Assembly: GCF_002407065.1 (NCBI RefSeq) | Contig: NZ_CP023564.1 | Span: forward strand, 1,798,001-1,862,000 | Direction: 5' to 3' | From: Brachybacterium ginsengisoli | GTDB taxonomy: Bacteria; Actinomycetota; Actinomycetes; Actinomycetales; Dermabacteraceae | Length of the DNA: 64,000 nt | In this document: positions 61,180 to 64,000 of the stretch, piece after piece | Position numbering within the stretch: position 1 is the first letter of the stretch | How the letters are laid out: each line of letters begins with the position of its first letter | Position numbers and translations under genes: made by a program | Notes under the pieces: generated by a model | What the model saw: only the letters and a program-made list of their open reading frames with translations | Databases searched by the model: none | What the model was told of the DNA's origin: nothing

Positions 61180-62553
61180 TCAGGCCTCGAAGCGGTGCTT
61201 CGCCCCCTGATGGGTGCTCGGCAGGTGCGGTCCGGCCCCGCCCAGACGCTCCCGCAGCGTGCGCGGAGCATCGCCCCGCTCGGGCAGCAGGCCGCGGCGC
61301 CGCAGCTCGGGGGTGACGAAGCGGGAGAAGCGCTCGAGGTCGGCGGGCCGCACCGCGGCGGAGATGTTGAACCCGTCGACCCCGGCCTCCTCGATCCATC
61401 GCTCGAGCTCGTCGGCGACGGTCGTGGGGGAGCCGACGATCACGGGGCCGCGGCCGCCGATCGCGACGAACTCGGCGAGGTCGCCCACGGTCCAGGTCCG
61501 GTCCGGGGACAGCGAGGTGAAGGAGGCGAGCGCGGACTGGTTCGCCTCGGTGCGCACATGCTCGACCGGATCCTCGGGGCGGGCTCCGGCGAGATCCACG
61601 CCGGTCCAGCCGCCGAACAGCGCGAGCGCCGCCTCGGTGTCCACGTAGCGGCGGTACTCGTCCAGACGCTGCTGGGCCGCCTCGTCGGTCTCGTCGACGA
61701 CGATCGTGGCGAGGGAGAAGATCGAGGCGGCGTCCCGACCGCGACCGGAGGCCTCGAGACCGTCGCGCACCGCGTCGGTCCAGCGGCGCACCAGAGCCGG
61801 GGTGCCGCCGGAGAAGAAAATCGCCTCCGCATGGTCCTGGGCGAAGCGCAGCCCGCGGGAGGACGCCCCGGCCTGGAACAGGAACGGGGTGCGCTGGGGG
61901 CCCGGTGCCGACAGCGCCCGGCCGGGCACGTCGAAGTAGGTGCCGTGGTGCTCCACGTCGCGCACCAGCTCCGGGTCGACGACGACGTCGGCCTCGGTGT
62001 CCAGGCGCAGCGCCCCCTCGGCGAAGGAGCCCTCGAACAGCTGGTACATGACCTCCATGTACTCGTCGGCCCGGTCGTAGCGCTCGTCGTGCGGGATCTG
62101 TGCGGTGCGGCCCAGGTTGCGGGCCGCAGAGTCCTGGTAGCTGGTGACGATGTTCCAGGCGACCCGGCCGTCGGTGAAGTGGTCCAGGGTGCTCAGCGTG
62201 CGGGCCAGGAGGTACGGGTCCTCGTAGGAGACCGAGGCGGTGACGCCGAACCCGAGGTGCTCGGTGACGGCCGCCATCGCGGGCACCGCGACCAGCGGAT
62301 CGAGCAGCGGGTACTGGACGCCGCCGCGGGCGGTCGCGTCCGGGCCGCCGCCGTAGACGTCGTACACCCCCACGATGTCCGCCAGGAACAGCGAGGCGAA
62401 GCCGCCCTCCTCCAAGGTGCGGGCGAGCTCGGTCCAGTGGGCGAGGCGCTGGAAGTCACCGGCCCGGGACTCGGGGTGGCGCCACAGCCCGGGGGACTGG
62501 TGGACGGGCGTGAGCATGTCGAAGGCGTTGAGCAGGAGCGGCTTCCGGGGCAT
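61180..62553 (-). CDS. LLM-class flavin-dependent monooxygenase (NtaA/DmoA/DszA family)
   Basis: FMNH2-dependent monooxygenase of 457 residues in the luciferase-like superfamily. The N-terminus LLLNAFDMLTPVHQSPGLWRHP, then SLFLADIVGVYDVYGG, GFGVTASVSYEDPYLLARTLSTLDHFTDGRVAWNIVTSY and FQAGASSRGLRFAQDHAEAIF, are hallmarks of the NtaA/SnaA/DszA group. Members cleave C-S or C-N bonds (dibenzothiophene sulfone, nitrilotriacetate, dimethyl sulfide). A separate flavin reductase is required; the one at 47280 is not linked. It lies 69 bases downstream of the MFS gene on the same strand, so the transporter probably imports its substrate. Confidence 0.9.
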   Translation of the reverse strand: MPRKPLLLNAFDMLTPVHQSPGLWRHPESRAGDFQRLAHWTELARTLEEGGFASLFLADIVGVYDVYGGGPDATARGGVQYPLLDPLVAVPAMAAVTEHLGFGVTASVSYEDPYLLARTLSTLDHFTDGRVAWNIVTSYQDSAARNLGRTAQIPHDERYDRADEYMEVMYQLFEGSFAEGALRLDTEADVVVDPELVRDVEHHGTYFDVPGRALSAPGPQRTPFLFQAGASSRGLRFAQDHAEAIFFSGGTPALVRRWTDAVRDGLEASGRGRDAASIFSLATIVVDETDEAAQQRLDEYRRYVDTEAALALFGGWTGVDLAGARPEDPVEHVRTEANQSALASFTSLSPDRTWTVGDLAEFVAIGGRGPVIVGSPTTVADELERWIEEAGVDGFNISAAVRPADLERFSRFVTPELRRRGLLPERGDAPRTLRERLGGAGPHLPSTHQGAKHRFEA

Positions 62554-62622
62554 GGTTCTCCTCGGTCGGATCGGGCGTCGGTGCGGTGGGTGCGGCGGGA
62601 CGCTGGGGCGCCGCGGCGCGGG

Positions 62623-63963
62623 TCAGGGACGGGGCGCGCGGGCTGCGCGCAGGGCCCGACCGTGCGGATCCTCGGCGAACAGCGTCGCGACGAGGGAGAT
62701 CACGGAGATGGCGGTGACGTACAGGCAGATCAACCAGGGCGTCCCGCCTCCGGCGGCGTACAGCACCGCGGCCAGCAGCGGCATGATGCCGCCGCCGATC
62801 ACGGAGCCGAGCTGGTAGCCCATGTTCACGCCCGAATAGCGCACCTCGACGGGGAACTGCTCGGCGAACCAGGCCGCCTGCGGGCCGTACACCGCGTCAT
62901 GGGCGATGTTCATCCCGAGGATCACCACCAGCGGGAGCAGGGCGAGGGAGCTCGCGCCGAGGTAGGTGAACAGCACCCACACGAAGACGGCGATGGCCAC
63001 GTAGCCGAAGACCGTCACGGGGCGGCGCCCGACGCGGTCCGAGAGCATCCCCCACAGCGGGGTGGTCACGAGGCCGACGGCGGAGGCGATCATCACCGCG
63101 GTGACCCCGGAGGTGTCGTCCCCGCGGGTGTCCGAGAGGTAGCTCAGCAGGTACACCGCGATGAGGAAGTAGATGCTGTTCTGCGCGATGCGCTGGGCGA
63201 CGATGATCAGCAGCGGCCGACGATGCCGTGTGAGCACCTCGCGCACCGGGGCGGAGGCGGTGCGGCCCTCGCGCCGCACGGCGGTGAACTCGGGGGCGTC
63301 CTGAACCCCCAGCCGGATCCAGAGCGCCAGCACCACGAGCACGGCGGAGGCCAGGAACGGGATGCGCCAGCCGAAGTCCGCGAACTGCTCGGCGGTGGTC
63401 AGCGAGCGGACCACCAGGAAGGCGCCGGTGGCCAGGAGCATGCCCGCGGCGGAGCCGACCTGCGTGAACGAGCCGTACAGACCGCGCCGGGCGGCCGGGG
63501 CGTGCTCGACGGAGAGGAGGGCGGAGCCGCCCCACTCCGCGCCGGTGGCGAAGCCCTGCACCATGCGCAGCAGCACGAGGGCGACGGCGGCCCACGCCCC
63601 GATGGCCTCGTGGTTGGGCAGCAGCCCGATGAGGAGCGAAGCGATCCCCATCACGAGCAGCGAGGCGACCAGCAGGGCCTTGCGGCCGATGCGGTCGCCG
63701 AGGTGCCCTGCCACGATGCCACCGAGCGGACGCATGAGGAATCCGATGGCCAGTGTCGAGAAGGAGGCCAGGGTGCTCGCCAGCGGATTGTCGCTGGGGA
63801 AGAACTGGGTGTTGAAGACCAGCGCCGAGGCGGTGCCGTAGAGGTAGAAGTCGTACCACTCGATGGTGGTACCGGCGAAGGCCGAGCCGAGCACGCGACG
63901 CCGCTCGCGGGGCGGGGCCAGCTCCGGCTGGGCCGCTTCGGCCGGGGGCAGCGTGGTGGTCAT
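62623..63963 (-). CDS. MHS-family MFS transporter
   Basis: Metabolite:H+ symporter of 446 residues with about twelve membrane helices. FAGTTIEWYDFYLYG at the N-terminus and GHLGDRIGRK after helix 2 are the MHS hallmarks. FATGAEWGGSALL is helix-4 signature. Relatives (ProP, ShiA, KgtP) import carboxylates, betaine or proline. The start is ATG 63963, 37 bases from the window edge. It probably forms an operon with the LLM monooxygenase. Confidence 0.9.
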   Translation of the reverse strand: MTTTLPPAEAAQPELAPPRERRRVLGSAFAGTTIEWYDFYLYGTASALVFNTQFFPSDNPLASTLASFSTLAIGFLMRPLGGIVAGHLGDRIGRKALLVASLLVMGIASLLIGLLPNHEAIGAWAAVALVLLRMVQGFATGAEWGGSALLSVEHAPAARRGLYGSFTQVGSAAGMLLATGAFLVVRSLTTAEQFADFGWRIPFLASAVLVVLALWIRLGVQDAPEFTAVRREGRTASAPVREVLTRHRRPLLIIVAQRIAQNSIYFLIAVYLLSYLSDTRGDDTSGVTAVMIASAVGLVTTPLWGMLSDRVGRRPVTVFGYVAIAVFVWVLFTYLGASSLALLPLVVILGMNIAHDAVYGPQAAWFAEQFPVEVRYSGVNMGYQLGSVIGGGIMPLLAAVLYAAGGGTPWLICLYVTAISVISLVATLFAEDPHGRALRAARAPRP

Positions 63964-64000
63964 GAGCGCTCCTTCGAGGGGGTGCCGGCGGTGGCCGAAG

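Overview
The window is about 70% GC and densely packed, with many GTG starts and frequent 4-base GTGA/ATGA overlaps. It carries typical actinobacterial blocks: comEA-comEC-holA-rpsT, lepA-hemW, hrcA-dnaJ-rsmE next to a DUF3097 gene, and HIT-phoH-ybeY-corC-era-leuA-recO. An oleA / fused oleBC / oleD cluster, an Eis-type acetyltransferase and a eukaryote-like UDP-glucose pyrophosphorylase point to Micrococcales, most likely a Brachybacterium-like member of Dermabacteraceae. The genus is inferred from gene content only. I see no rRNA, tRNA, CRISPR array, prophage, transposase or integrase. This is core chromosome with a few accessory genes.

Layout. 1-3.1 kb: 3' part of a MetY-type sulfhydrylase, a flavoprotein monooxygenase, a PIG-L deacetylase. 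3.1-7 kb (minus): a Fic protein with a C-terminal winged helix behind a perfect 14-bp inverted repeat, metG, a HAD hydrolase. 7-11 kb: UDP-glucose pyrophosphorylase, a Tat-exported GH76 glycosidase, a membrane acyltransferase. 11-17.3 kb: bifunctional PutA, a small YtxH-like membrane protein, thymidine kinase, an Eis-like acetyltransferase. 17.4-23.2 kb: a TIM-barrel isomerase and the ole cluster for head-to-head long-chain olefin synthesis. 23.2-28.6 kb: VKOR, comEA, comEC, holA, rpsT. 29-32.9 kb: a PemK/MazF-like protein, then a circularly permuted ATP-grasp / alpha-E / M23-like trio. 32.9-34.8 kb: an acid-sugar dehydratase with a FadR-type regulator. 34.9-41.2 kb: lepA, MOSC, hemW, DUF1801, DUF4870, DUF3097. 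41.3-47.2 kb: hrcA, dnaJ, rsmE and a three-gene ABC-2 exporter. 47.3-54.2 kb: an FMN reductase, then HIT-phoH-ybeY-corC-era and leuA with its leader. 54.2-64 kb: an EamA exporter divergent from a LysR regulator, an M28 peptidase, a trans-aconitate methyltransferase behind a perfect 18-bp palindrome, an EcsC-like protein, recO, an LLM monooxygenase and an MHS-type transporter.

Regulation is unusually legible. Clear operators or attenuators precede fic, the dehydratase, hrcA (CIRCE-like), leuA (Leu-codon leader peptide with competing stems), the LysR/EamA pair and tam. Most convergent gene pairs share a strong hairpin that could terminate both strands. These non-coding elements, and the ATP-grasp/alpha-E/M23 trio, are the least described content. 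The coding genes mostly belong to recognised families.
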